Positions 1-8,212 of a stretch of DNA of 33,156 nucleotides are shown one piece after another; within the stretch, counting starts at the first letter, position 1; every line of letters begins with the position of its first letter. The translations under genes were made by a program, and so were the position numbers. The notes below the pieces were generated by a model. That model saw only the letters and a list, made by a program, of their open reading frames with translations. It was not told where the DNA came from and did no database searches. The stretch is from an uncultured Halieaceae bacterium (GTDB taxonomy: Bacteria > Pseudomonadota > Gammaproteobacteria > Pseudomonadales > Halieaceae), in the NCBI GenBank assembly GCA_913051825.1, contig CAJXCR010000013.1, positions 1 to 33,156 of the forward strand. The letters run 5' to 3'.

Positions 1-8
1 TCTTAGGA

Positions 9-224
9 ATGCTAATTTTAAGCCGTAACCTTCATATTTTAGGGAGGAAATCAGCCCTAGATACCACCTCTGAAAATTACTCATTATTAAAAATAAATAA
101 AATCCTTGAAGATATTCGAGAGGAGTTACAGGTTGGGCAGGCGGTGCGCGATTCTCAGGAAGTTAAAGAAGCGATTAAAAAAATCGAAAAAGTTGCGGAG
201 CAATACGTTGTCAAAGAAATTTAG
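9..224 (+). CDS. Hypothetical protein, probably the 3' end of a longer gene
   Basis: I do not recognise this protein. The frame ends in a TAG at the end of this interval, and it also stays open upstream of the first ATG to the window edge. What is visible may therefore be only the C-terminal tail of a larger gene. There is no clear ribosome-binding site before the ATG, which supports a partial gene. The last ~45 residues are rich in Lys, Glu, Ile and Leu and look helical and charged, like a cytoplasmic tail or short coiled coil. No catalytic motif is visible. The next gene starts about 180 bases downstream, so nothing ties the two together. Confidence 0.4.
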   Translation: MLILSRNLHILGRKSALDTTSENYSLLKINKILEDIREELQVGQAVRDSQEVKEAIKKIEKVAEQYVVKEI

Positions 225-406
225 ATAGTTCTAAGCCGGCATTACTTTTCGATATTTATCCTGATGTTTTGCATCTCGACATGACTAGTTGCACGAAAAA
301 CTCTATGGTAGGTTTTACTACCTCAGCCTTCTTCAATTAACATATCATCTGCTCATTGAGCATAATCATGTGCTATTGACGATAATCTATTAGGTAGAAT
401 GAAAGT

Positions 407-1291
407 ATGAAAAAAATTTTAGTTACCGGTGCCAATAAAGGTATAGGATTAGGAATAGTTACTCGTCTATTGAGGTCGTGTCCGGATACATTTGTATATC
501 TCGGTTGTCGTGATGCTGAAAAGGGGTATTCTGCCATCGAGCCTCTTGCGAAAGAATGTCCTGACTGGGCAGAACGGTTATGTGTTTTAGAGATAGATGT
601 GGCAGACCAAAATTCTACTGAATTAGCAGCATCTAAAGTACGTGAATACCATTCTGCGGATGACTCTCTTCTATACGCAATTGTTAATAATGCTGGTATT
701 GCGCGTTCAGATGCTGGGGTAGCGCCTATTATAGAAGTGAATACTTTTGGGCCTAACCGTGTTTTTGAAGAATTTGTCAATTTAATAGATCCGAAGAGTG
801 GACGTATTGTCAATGTTACTTCCGCGTCTGGTCCAAATTATCTTTCGCATTGTGATGAGTATGTTAGAGAAAAACTAACAAGCCAAAATGTCTCATGGGA
901 TGAGATAGCTAATCTCGTAGAAAGTTTTTTGAACGAATACGAAGACGCTTCAGCTGATGAAAAAGAACGCCTGTATTCTCATGTCTATGGATTTTCGAAA
1001 GCTTGCACTAATGCATTAACAATGTATTTGGCTAAATCGCATTCAAATTTAATCATTAATTCTTGTACGCCTGGTTTTATTGAAACTGATTTGACGCAAC
1101 CTTATGTAGTTGAGCGAGGTATGACCCCAAAAGAAATGGGCATGAAAACGCCTATAGAGGGAGCTGCATCTAGCATACACCTCTTAATCGAAGAAAATAT
1201 CGGGTCGGGTTTTTACTTTGGTAGTGATTGTGTGAGAAGTCCACTCGATAGATATCGATCTCCAGGAGATCCCCCGTATCAAGGCGATTAG
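407..1291 (+). CDS. Short-chain dehydrogenase/reductase (carbonyl reductase-like)
   Basis: An NAD(P)-dependent oxidoreductase of the classical SDR superfamily, 294 residues, probably cytoplasmic. The Rossmann nucleotide-binding motif TGANKGIG is at residues 7-14, the NNAG motif at 94-97, and the catalytic tetrad can be assigned as Asn112, Ser139, Tyr194 and Lys198 (YGFSK). An insertion of about 40 residues between the Ser and Tyr strands makes it longer than the usual ~250. That is typical of the carbonyl reductase / menthol dehydrogenase-like branch. The substrate cannot be read from sequence; a carbonyl or a small alcohol is likely. It stands alone on the plus strand, convergent with the following VOC gene. 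The ATG at 407 follows a weak purine-rich stretch. Confidence 0.9.
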   Translation: MKKILVTGANKGIGLGIVTRLLRSCPDTFVYLGCRDAEKGYSAIEPLAKECPDWAERLCVLEIDVADQNSTELAASKVREYHSADDSLLYAIVNNAGIARSDAGVAPIIEVNTFGPNRVFEEFVNLIDPKSGRIVNVTSASGPNYLSHCDEYVREKLTSQNVSWDEIANLVESFLNEYEDASADEKERLYSHVYGFSKACTNALTMYLAKSHSNLIINSCTPGFIETDLTQPYVVERGMTPKEMGMKTPIEGAASSIHLLIEENIGSGFYFGSDCVRSPLDRYRSPGDPPYQGD

Positions 1292-1345
1292 TTGGTTTAG
1301 AAGATTTATTTATCAGTAGGGATAGAGATTGGAATAGATTTAAGT

Positions 1346-1876
1346 TTAGGATGTATCGCCATATCTAATTGGATTACTTCCATCCCAGTTTTCTGCAGCG
1401 TCAGCAATCACTTTTGTAAATGCTTCCACTTCTTCATTTTTAGTTGCGATTTCAAGCATACATCCCATTACAGATCGAGTATCGAAGTAAGCAAACTTAG
1501 TTATTCCTAATGAACCTGTATTCACAGTCTTAAGTCCACGAGATTCAAAAAAATTGATGTCAGCGTCAAAGTCGTAACTCCAGACACATGCATGATGAAA
1601 ACCTGTCGTTCCTTCAGGAATGACTTCTCGGTAAGCAGATTCTTTTGTTACGGGTTGAATGAGCTCGATTTGCACCGACCCAGCCTGTGCTAAACCTACA
1701 ATTATATCTAGTTCCCCGGGTTTTCCGTAATAACGAACATCTGTAAATTGACCTATAAATTCATAGATAAAAAAGGGGCCAATCCCAATATCTTTGACCC
1801 AAGATAAACAGGCTGCTTCTACATCGTCTACCACCCAAGCATTTTGCATTATGGTTCTATCAACCGGGTTGATCAT
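1346..1876 (-). CDS. VOC-fold protein (glyoxalase / methylmalonyl-CoA epimerase-like)
   Basis: A 176-residue vicinal-oxygen-chelate (VOC) superfamily protein of the Glyoxalase_4 type. The two beta-alpha-beta-beta-beta modules are recognisable. Likely metal ligands are Glu71 (QIEL), His94 or His95 (GFHHA) and Glu142 (MLEI). The first position is normally His but is a Gln at residue 11 (MQNAW), as happens in some members of this subgroup. Family functions include epimerases, isomerases, dioxygenases and lyases, so the reaction is not determined. It is divergent from a second VOC gene of the same length starting about 220 bases away. The two end alike (WDGSNPIR versus WDGKTPVR), so they are paralogues. 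Confidence 0.85.
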   Translation of the reverse strand: MINPVDRTIMQNAWVVDDVEAACLSWVKDIGIGPFFIYEFIGQFTDVRYYGKPGELDIIVGLAQAGSVQIELIQPVTKESAYREVIPEGTTGFHHACVWSYDFDADINFFESRGLKTVNTGSLGITKFAYFDTRSVMGCMLEIATKNEEVEAFTKVIADAAENWDGSNPIRYGDTS

Positions 1877-2105
1877 TTGTCTGATCCTTTAAATGTATGC
1901 TTCTTTAATCTCAATTTACTTTTTAATTTAAATTAGATCAATAATTCTCAAGGTAAAATTGAATTACTCTGATAAACAATCTCTAGTATTTAAATTTTGA
2001 GTATCAGCTTATTTAAATAGAGCGTAACTGTTATTGTTGCGGAAAATATAACTAATTTAATTTTTCATTTTTTTCAAAAGAAAATTTATTGTGATGAGGC
2101 TCACT

Positions 2106-2621
2106 ATGAGAGAATTAAGCAACCCTGTTCAGATTGCCTATGCGGTAGACGATGTCGCGGTCGCGGCCGCCCGATGGGCGGCAGATTTTGGAGCGGGTCC
2201 ATTTTTTTTAGCCGAACATATTTTAGTAACTGATGTTATTTATCGTGGTTCTCCAGGTGAATATGATCACTCATCCGCATATGGACAGTGGGGTAATATA
2301 ATGCTCGAGCTTGTTCAGGATCATGGGATTGGTCCGTCTGTTGTAAAAGATAGTTTTGCCTCAGGAGAGACGGGCCTTCATCACCTTGCCTACTTTGTCG
2401 AAGATCTAAATATTACTACTAAAAAACTTTCGAGTATGGGTTTTGAGGTTGCTATGTCCGCAAAGGCTAGTGATACGAGATTTAATTTTGTTGATGCGCG
2501 CTCTCTAATGGGTCATTTTATCGAGATTTATGAACCCGATGAACGACTAAGCTCTTTCTACAGTATGGTGAGAGAGGCCTCTCTTGCCTGGGACGGAAAA
2601 ACTCCAGTTAGGAAATTATAG
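2106..2621 (+). CDS. VOC-fold protein, paralogue of the divergent neighbour
   Basis: A second VOC superfamily protein, 171 residues from the preferred start. Candidate metal ligands are Gln9 (PVQIAY), Glu68 (MLEL), His92 or His93 (GLHHLA) and Glu140 (FIEI), the same Gln-Glu-His-Glu pattern as its neighbour. The frame also opens at GTG 2091 and ATG 2094. I choose ATG 2106 because a GATGAGG stretch sits 6 bases upstream of it and because its N-terminus lines up with the paralogue. The substrate is unknown. Keeping two copies head to head around one intergenic region suggests either shared regulation or specialisation after duplication. Confidence 0.85.
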   Translation: MRELSNPVQIAYAVDDVAVAAARWAADFGAGPFFLAEHILVTDVIYRGSPGEYDHSSAYGQWGNIMLELVQDHGIGPSVVKDSFASGETGLHHLAYFVEDLNITTKKLSSMGFEVAMSAKASDTRFNFVDARSLMGHFIEIYEPDERLSSFYSMVREASLAWDGKTPVRKL

Positions 2622-2680
2622 CGTTGCGAATACTTATGACTATTTGGCTAGAAATATTTTTCTCAGCAGTAAGTAACGGT

Positions 2681-3076
2681 TTAATCTATATCCTCTTCAT
2701 AGGTTGGTAGATTATCAGTTATTTCATAGTAATCTGACGCATCCGTTACATATATGTGACATGAAGGTATGAGATTTGTTGGCTTTTCTAGGCATCCAGC
2801 GGAAACGCTTATTTGTTCAGATTCATCAGATTTGTAGAATAAGCTCGCCCCGCATTTTCTGCAAAAGCCTCTTTGAGCTTTCGGTGAAGATTTATACCAT
2901 GAAAGACTGGATGTTTCATTCCACTCGATATCATTTTCACACGCTTCAGTATATGCAGAGAAATGTCCGTGTGTTTTTAGGCATTGTCCGCAGTGGCAAA
3001 ATATTACTTCACGAAGTTCACTCAGGATATTAAAAGCGACGTTGCCGCACAGGCATTGGCCTGAAGTTTTTTTCAT
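2681..3076 (-). CDS. GFA family (CENP-V/GFA domain) zinc protein
   Basis: A 131-residue single-domain protein of the glutathione-dependent formaldehyde-activating (GFA) family. Zinc-binding cysteines are at residues 8 and 10 (CLC), 27, 29 and 32 (CHCGQC), and 72 and 75 (CRKC), followed by the characteristic GASLFY stretch. The founding member was reported to help formaldehyde condense with glutathione, but most relatives have no proven substrate, so the name is a family label. The length is normal for the family. It is read divergently from the exported ABM-domain gene, with about 200 AT-rich bases between them, and is convergent with the second VOC gene. Confidence 0.88.
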   Translation of the reverse strand: MKKTSGQCLCGNVAFNILSELREVIFCHCGQCLKTHGHFSAYTEACENDIEWNETSSLSWYKSSPKAQRGFCRKCGASLFYKSDESEQISVSAGCLEKPTNLIPSCHIYVTDASDYYEITDNLPTYEEDID

Positions 3077-3283
3077 ACTTGAACTGCCTTTTTTAAAAGC
3101 CTGATGATCTTGCCGCCTATTTTTTAATCCTAACTAGAATTATGAGAGTAGCATACAAATAGTTCGATCAAAGAATCATATGTGATAGTCTTAGTTGTGC
3201 ACATTCCTTGTGTCAAATTATTTTCTCAACGATATAAAATGAAAGTATGACTCGAAAGTTTATAATAAATAAGGAGCCTAAAA

Positions 3284-3676
3284 ATGAATCTGATTCTTAA
3301 TCGTTCTATTAGAATATGGTTTTTGACATTATTGATGGCACTAACCAATAGCCCAGGAATATTTGCTGAAAAAGGAACTGATTTGCCGTTAACGCTGGTG
3401 CTAGCGGAGTTGTCTCCAGCAGAGGGTAAGCGAGCTGATGTTCTCAAATGGTTGGCAGGAGTTCTTCCGGAAACTCGTGCATATGATGGATGTAAAAGTC
3501 TATCGGTATATCAAGAAATGGATAGCAACAAAATTATTTTGGTGGAGCATTGGGAGACTAAGGAGAAATTTATTGCCTATAGAGATTGGAGAGTCGAGAC
3601 TGGTTCTCTCGCAGCTTTAGCTGAAATGCTTGACTCTGATCCTATTTTTAGATTTTCTCTGGATTCTAAAATTTAG
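3284..3676 (+). CDS. Exported ABM-domain (antibiotic biosynthesis monooxygenase-like) protein
   Basis: 130 residues. The first ~29 look like a Sec signal peptide: a basic start, a hydrophobic core (IWFLTLLMALT) and a small-residue cleavage area near GIFAEKG. The remainder is a single dimeric alpha/beta-barrel ABM domain, with PETRAYDGCKSLSVYQ and the VEHWETKEKF motif typical of the YgiN/quinol monooxygenase group. Known members are cofactor-free monooxygenases or small-ligand proteins that act in the cytoplasm, so a signal peptide is unusual and implies a periplasmic role. A good ribosome-binding site (AAGGAG) lies 8 bases before the ATG. The substrate is unknown. Confidence 0.82.
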   Translation: MNLILNRSIRIWFLTLLMALTNSPGIFAEKGTDLPLTLVLAELSPAEGKRADVLKWLAGVLPETRAYDGCKSLSVYQEMDSNKIILVEHWETKEKFIAYRDWRVETGSLAALAEMLDSDPIFRFSLDSKI

Positions 3677-3761
3677 AACGATAAAGACTATTTGGCAGTA
3701 ATAGGTGTATTTAAAAATACGAATATATAGAGCTATAAAAAAATCTTCTTGGATAAGCGAG

Positions 3762-4418
3762 CTAATGACAGGACTGGCCGTGCTTTTTTAGTCGCCAATA
3801 GTTGTAAGGCCAAGGAGCAAGAAAACCTAAAATAAGCATTAGTGGAATCACTCGATAATCCATTTGCAAACTGCCTTTAGTAAAAATTAGATCAGTGATT
3901 TCCATCGTAATTTCCATTACTAACATTGATATAAAAGACATGCCTAATGCTGTACTCAGCGCGTTAGAAAAATCCATCTGCTTTTGCATAAGAATGGTAG
4001 TTTCAAGAAAAATACTTGTAACAAGCCCATTGATAAGCGGGAGGATCGCATAGAAATACCACAAGGGACTAAAAAGAATTATGCCTGATGTTATTTCAGA
4101 TACGGAGTAATAAATTAAAGTGCCAAATTCGCCTATAGAGCAACCCAGCAGACACCAAGTGGTGTTCTTAGCAGATCTAGCCCAGATGTTTTTGTCTCTC
4201 CAGTCAAAATTATCCTCCAAAATTGAAGCAGAAAAACCATGAAATCGTAATGTCTCATAAATCACATCTATGTTGGCATCTTTATGTTCCACGGAGGCTT
4301 GTCCGCTGATATGACATACCTGTACTTCATTTACACCAGCAACCTTTTCTATTGCTAGGCGCACTTTTTCGGCACAAGTGCTAGACTTCATTCCGGTTAT
4401 GTTAAGAGAATATTCCAC
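3762..4418 (-). CDS. HMA-like domain fused to a DUF4396 membrane domain
   Basis: 218 residues in two parts. Residues 1-66 look like a heavy-metal-associated (HMA) ferredoxin-fold domain. Its metal loop reads GMKSSTC, so the first Cys of the usual GMxCxxC is Ser12 and only Cys15 remains. Residues ~85-218 are a DUF4396 integral membrane domain with about four hydrophobic segments, a conserved-looking Met-rich helix (FISMLVMEITMEITD) and the C-terminal PWPYNYWRLKKHG motif ending in Cys-His. DUF4396 has no established function that I know of. The gene begins 14 bases after the stop of the upstream YHYH gene, so the two are probably co-transcribed. Metal handling, probably copper, is my inference from HMA plus Met/Cys/His content. 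Confidence 0.8.
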   Translation of the reverse strand: MEYSLNITGMKSSTCAEKVRLAIEKVAGVNEVQVCHISGQASVEHKDANIDVIYETLRFHGFSASILEDNFDWRDKNIWARSAKNTTWCLLGCSIGEFGTLIYYSVSEITSGIILFSPLWYFYAILPLINGLVTSIFLETTILMQKQMDFSNALSTALGMSFISMLVMEITMEITDLIFTKGSLQMDYRVIPLMLILGFLAPWPYNYWRLKKHGQSCH

Positions 4419-4432
4419 GTTTAAGATTTTCT

Positions 4433-6655
4433 TTATTTCTCAAATGAGTCATCTATATCGCCTCTAAAACATCCAAGGATCCATGGATATGTTTCAGTTA
4501 CATAATATCTATAACTCCCATTTACTACCATTCCGTTACATTCGTCTAGATCACCGCTATCCTCAATGTATTCATAATCCTGAATATAAGTCCCGTCATA
4601 ATTCCCACCTGGATTTGTATCGTCACGTCCAAGACGCGAGCCTCCTTCATTTTTAAGGCGATAACTTGATAAAGCTTTTCTAGCTATGCCATTGTCTAAA
4701 AAAAATGATCCCGAAATTGGGAATCCATCCGCAGCAAAGCCAATAATTGGGGATTCTTGGTTGCTTGATTCATTTTCGAACATGGAAAGTGGATTGCCGT
4801 GGTAGTGGTATGTGCCGTCCGGCTGAGCATGGGCATTATGGGAGTCTGTTTCAAAATTATTGCTCTCGAACAAAGGATCTAGCAGCCATTTTTCCTCATT
4901 AAACAGGCACCCAGATTGAACATTACCTAAACTATCTGCCTTAGTGTCATTTGGTCTATAGCAACCCGCCGACAAAAGATCTACCGTAACTCCATTGAGC
5001 ATTATCGCATCCCATTTACTTTGTGATAGTTGGGTAACAGAGTCTAGAAGCATTGGCTTTCTAGAGAATGAAAAACTTCGATTAACGGTGTTAACGTTAT
5101 TCACAAAATTTATACCTGAGTCATTAAATTCGTGATTAGGAATACCATTGGTATCTATCACACATTTATCGTCATTCGCTGTTATAGAGATGCTTGATGA
5201 AAAATATTTACTTCGACCTTGATCAAATGCTATGCCTGTGTAGTTGTTAGCGTAACTTGCGCAGTCAAGGCTAGTGTTTTTAAATATTTTATCCGTAATA
5301 TTCGGAGTGCTTACCGCATGATTTGCTTGGGAGCCGAAGCTCGCTTGAATTTTTATAGAAGTAATTAAGGTGTTTGGAGGTAGAGAACATCTCGTCAAAT
5401 AGTCAGAAGTTTTATTGATTGGGAGAAGCTTTTTCCATTCTAGGGAAGCAAGAGTATTGGGTTCAAGGTTTATTTCCTTCGGTTTTAATGTGTCGCCATG
5501 AGATTGCGTTAGTTCGCAACTTAGTTTGCTCACAGTTGAATCTTTGCTCATAGCTTGCAACGCAATATCAAGAAGAACTTCTGAAGAATCTAAGTCATGG
5601 TTAATAGGTGCACGCAAAACAGGACAGATAATATCGATTGAGGAATCATCAGTGTTACTAAGCCCAGCTTCCTTGCTTTGCAGGGCGCTGCTGCTTGCGG
5701 GATTGGCGGCTTTGCAACTTGAAGTATGAATAGTGTATTTCTCTGGTCCTTCATAAGAAGAGTTTGCCAATATGTCATTGTTTGAACTGCATCCTGATTT
5801 GTTGTCCGTTATCTCAATACTACCACCGACAGAATCCTCTGAAGGAATGTAAGGCCAACCAAGAAGCAGCACTAAAGCTTCACAGTCGTTAAGCTGACTA
5901 TTCGAGGTAATCTTTAAGTTCCCTGAAATAGAAATGACGCCTTCAAGTCCAGTCAAACTGGACAATGAAGAATTGTTATTTATTTCCAGTCCACCTCCGA
6001 TGAAAGATAGTGTTTTAAGTTCTGTTATATCAGAAAGAACCCTATTGTCTTGGAATCTGACGTCACCAGAAACATTAACTAAGTTTTCAAAGGCTGATAA
6101 TGAAGATAAAGCATCATTATTGTAGATATCCAACTCAGTGATTCCATAGAGGTTAGAAAAACTGCTTATTTCGTCAAGAGTGTCATTATTGCGAATTTGT
6201 AATTTTCCTATTTGTTTTAAATTTTCGATGCCCGCTGAACTATTTAAAGCGTCATTCGAATCAATTAACAATGTACCGGTGACTCGAATCAAATTTGATA
6301 AAGAATTTATATCAGAGAGGCTAGAGTTAGAAAAAATCGTTAGGTTTGAACCTATAGTGACGAGTGACTCCAAGCCTTTTAGAGTCTTTAGACTGTTATT
6401 GGATTCGATCACTAAACTTCCTTTAATAATCTTTAATCCATTAATTCCCAGAAGATCTTTTATATTATTATCGACCGACTCTCGAATTGTGAGAGAGCCG
6501 AGTAAAACGTCACAAATACCATAGTCTAGTTGGAAAGAATCAATCTCACTCTGGGTTTTCAAGATAACAGTTTCTTTATCACAATTGACGTTCGCGATCG
6601 CGGAATGGCTAAATATTAGGGTAGCAAACACCAAAATATTTTTTACAGAGAGCAT
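4433..6655 (-). CDS. Secreted receptor-L-like repeat protein with C-terminal YHYH domain
   Basis: 740 residues. Residues 1-21 are a signal peptide (hydrophobic core ending SAIANVNC). Residues ~50-285 form a beta-solenoid of ~23-residue leucine-rich units of the receptor-L-domain type (for example LKIIKGSLVIESNNSLKTL), with about nine turns visible. A less ordered Ser/Asn-rich stretch with cysteines follows. The C-terminal ~270 residues form a YHYH domain, with DGTYHYHG near residue 615, then IIGFAADGFPI and NYDGTY. YHYH proteins are widespread in marine bacteria but lack a known biochemical function; the His/Tyr cluster suggests metal binding. It lies directly upstream of the HMA-like/DUF4396 gene. 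It is probably periplasmic or surface exposed; I see no lipobox or sorting signal. Confidence 0.82.
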   Translation of the reverse strand: MLSVKNILVFATLIFSHSAIANVNCDKETVILKTQSEIDSFQLDYGICDVLLGSLTIRESVDNNIKDLLGINGLKIIKGSLVIESNNSLKTLKGLESLVTIGSNLTIFSNSSLSDINSLSNLIRVTGTLLIDSNDALNSSAGIENLKQIGKLQIRNNDTLDEISSFSNLYGITELDIYNNDALSSLSAFENLVNVSGDVRFQDNRVLSDITELKTLSFIGGGLEINNNSSLSSLTGLEGVISISGNLKITSNSQLNDCEALVLLLGWPYIPSEDSVGGSIEITDNKSGCSSNNDILANSSYEGPEKYTIHTSSCKAANPASSSALQSKEAGLSNTDDSSIDIICPVLRAPINHDLDSSEVLLDIALQAMSKDSTVSKLSCELTQSHGDTLKPKEINLEPNTLASLEWKKLLPINKTSDYLTRCSLPPNTLITSIKIQASFGSQANHAVSTPNITDKIFKNTSLDCASYANNYTGIAFDQGRSKYFSSSISITANDDKCVIDTNGIPNHEFNDSGINFVNNVNTVNRSFSFSRKPMLLDSVTQLSQSKWDAIMLNGVTVDLLSAGCYRPNDTKADSLGNVQSGCLFNEEKWLLDPLFESNNFETDSHNAHAQPDGTYHYHGNPLSMFENESSNQESPIIGFAADGFPISGSFFLDNGIARKALSSYRLKNEGGSRLGRDDTNPGGNYDGTYIQDYEYIEDSGDLDECNGMVVNGSYRYYVTETYPWILGCFRGDIDDSFEK

Positions 6656-6814
6656 AGATGTCTGTTATCTCCAAATTTTTGAATGTATTTTTGTATTCTA
6701 CTCAAATCTATTTTAAGCCGAGATATTGTATACCAATACATACACAGTCGTTTTTTTTGTATTAAACTAGTGACTATAAATTTAAAGATTAATATTTCAT
6801 TCGAGTTCCCAGTC

Positions 6815-8143
6815 ATGAGAGACAATCAGTATTTAGTCGGAAATTTTGCGCCGTTAGAAGATGAATTGACAACCGAAACATTGTCAGTGACTGGTAAAAT
6901 ACCCCAAGAACTTGATGGGTGTCTTGCTCGAATTGGACCAAACCCAATAGATCCAGATCCAACCACTCATCATTGGTTTTTGGGAAGCGGGATGGTTCAT
7001 GGTTTGTATCTGAGGGATGGTAAAGCACTAAAATTTCATAGTCGATTTGTACGGGACGATGATGTAGTAGAGAAATTCAACTTGCCGGAAATTTCTGGTC
7101 CTCGCGGCTCGCTGCAGTTAGGTTCTGGTGTTGTGAATACAAATATTATGAAGCATGCGGGAAAGACGTTTGCACTGGTCGAAGCAGGAAACCTCCCGAT
7201 AGAAATGAACGAGAGATTAGATACGATACAAAGGACAAATCTTGAGGGCACCTTGCCAGGAGGTTTTTCTGCGCATCCGCATTTTGATCCGGATACGGGA
7301 GAGCTCCATGCGGCCGTATATTCACCCTTGTGGCATCACATTCAACACTTAGTTATAGATAATATGGGGCTAGTTAATCGTGCAGTTGATGTCCCGGTTC
7401 CGGGTCAACCTATGGTTCACGATTGTATGATAACTAAGCAGTATTTTATTTTACTCGATCTTCCAGTAATCCTTGATCAGGAGGTTTTTGAAGCGGGGTT
7501 TTCATTACCCTATAAATGGCATCCTGAGTATGGCGCTCGCATAGGATTGCTGCCGCGTGATGGTGCAGCTCATGAAGTAACTTGGCATGAGGTTGAGCCA
7601 TGCTATGTTTTTCATCCGATGAATGCTTTTGAAGATGAATCAGGCACAGTGATTATAGATGTGGTGAGGCATTCAAAAATGTTTGATAAGGACAGACTGG
7701 GTCCAAGTGAAGGAATTGGAAATCTTTACCGATGGGAGATTTCAAGTAGTGATGGAAAAGTTAGGGAAAGTCAAATTGATGACGCGGTAATAGAATTCCC
7801 AAGGATTAATGAATCCAGGATAGGTAAGAATTATCGTTACGGTTATGTCTCTACTTTTACTAAAGGCTTTTCCCCAAATGGATTAAAAAAATATGATTTA
7901 GTGAGTGGGAGGTCTGAAATTTATAGTGTCGGGGATCACAAAGCATTTATGGAGCCCGTCTTTATAGCGAAGGAAAATGCTTCAGAAGAAGACGATGGTT
8001 GGTTGCTGTCCTATTCCTATGATCAGAATATTGATTCAAGTGATGTCGTAATTTTGGATGCATGTAATATTTCAGACGGTCCTGTTGCAACAATACATTT
8101 ACCACGAAGAGTGCCATTTGGATTTCATGGTAATTGGTTGTAG
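6815..8143 (+). CDS. Carotenoid cleavage oxygenase (RPE65/CCD/lignostilbene dioxygenase family)
   Basis: 442 residues from ATG 6815. The frame is open back to 6683, but that stretch encodes an unlikely basic, hydrophobic extension, and the family N-terminus (NFAPLEDE... GKIPQELDGCLARIGPNP) starts just after 6815. The four iron-binding His residues of the seven-bladed propeller are assignable as His154 (SAHPHFD), His202 (MVHDCM), His267 (VFHPMNAFE) and His438 (GFHGNW). The enzyme is therefore expected to be an active non-haem Fe(II) dioxygenase cleaving a carotenoid, apocarotenoid or stilbene double bond. Sequence alone does not choose between retinal production and lignostilbene cleavage. No carotenoid biosynthesis or rhodopsin gene is in this window. 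It is divergent from the YHYH gene. Confidence 0.9.
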   Translation: MRDNQYLVGNFAPLEDELTTETLSVTGKIPQELDGCLARIGPNPIDPDPTTHHWFLGSGMVHGLYLRDGKALKFHSRFVRDDDVVEKFNLPEISGPRGSLQLGSGVVNTNIMKHAGKTFALVEAGNLPIEMNERLDTIQRTNLEGTLPGGFSAHPHFDPDTGELHAAVYSPLWHHIQHLVIDNMGLVNRAVDVPVPGQPMVHDCMITKQYFILLDLPVILDQEVFEAGFSLPYKWHPEYGARIGLLPRDGAAHEVTWHEVEPCYVFHPMNAFEDESGTVIIDVVRHSKMFDKDRLGPSEGIGNLYRWEISSSDGKVRESQIDDAVIEFPRINESRIGKNYRYGYVSTFTKGFSPNGLKKYDLVSGRSEIYSVGDHKAFMEPVFIAKENASEEDDGWLLSYSYDQNIDSSDVVILDACNISDGPVATIHLPRRVPFGFHGNWL

Positions 8144-8189
8144 TTATATAATTGAAATATCTCGCATTTTTATTTTTGATATTCCGATT

Positions 8190-8209
8190 AATTCTTAATA
8201 TGAAGAATT
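8190..8209. terminator. Small inverted repeat between convergent genes
   Basis: AATTCTT and AAGAATT form a 7-bp stem around a 6-base loop in the 70-base gap between the carotenoid oxygenase and pyrD, which converge. It is AT-only apart from one G-C pair per arm and has no clean T-tract, so termination here is only a possibility based on position. Confidence 0.3.
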
Positions 8210-8212
8210 TAT

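Noticed and set aside
307-322. GGTAG/CTACC hairpin as a terminator after the first reading frame
   Set aside because: Only 5 base pairs and no T-tract follow it.
376-400. TTGAC and TAGAAT as a promoter for the SDR gene
   Set aside because: The hexamers are only about 13 bases apart, too close for a sigma-70 promoter.
5526-6524. Plus-strand reading frames opposite the YHYH gene
   Set aside because: They are antisense shadows without ribosome-binding sites or recognisable protein features; the minus-strand gene has signal peptide, repeats and domain motifs.
6683-6814. Longer N-terminus for the carotenoid oxygenase
   Set aside because: The extra 44 residues do not fit the family, and family similarity begins at ATG 6815.
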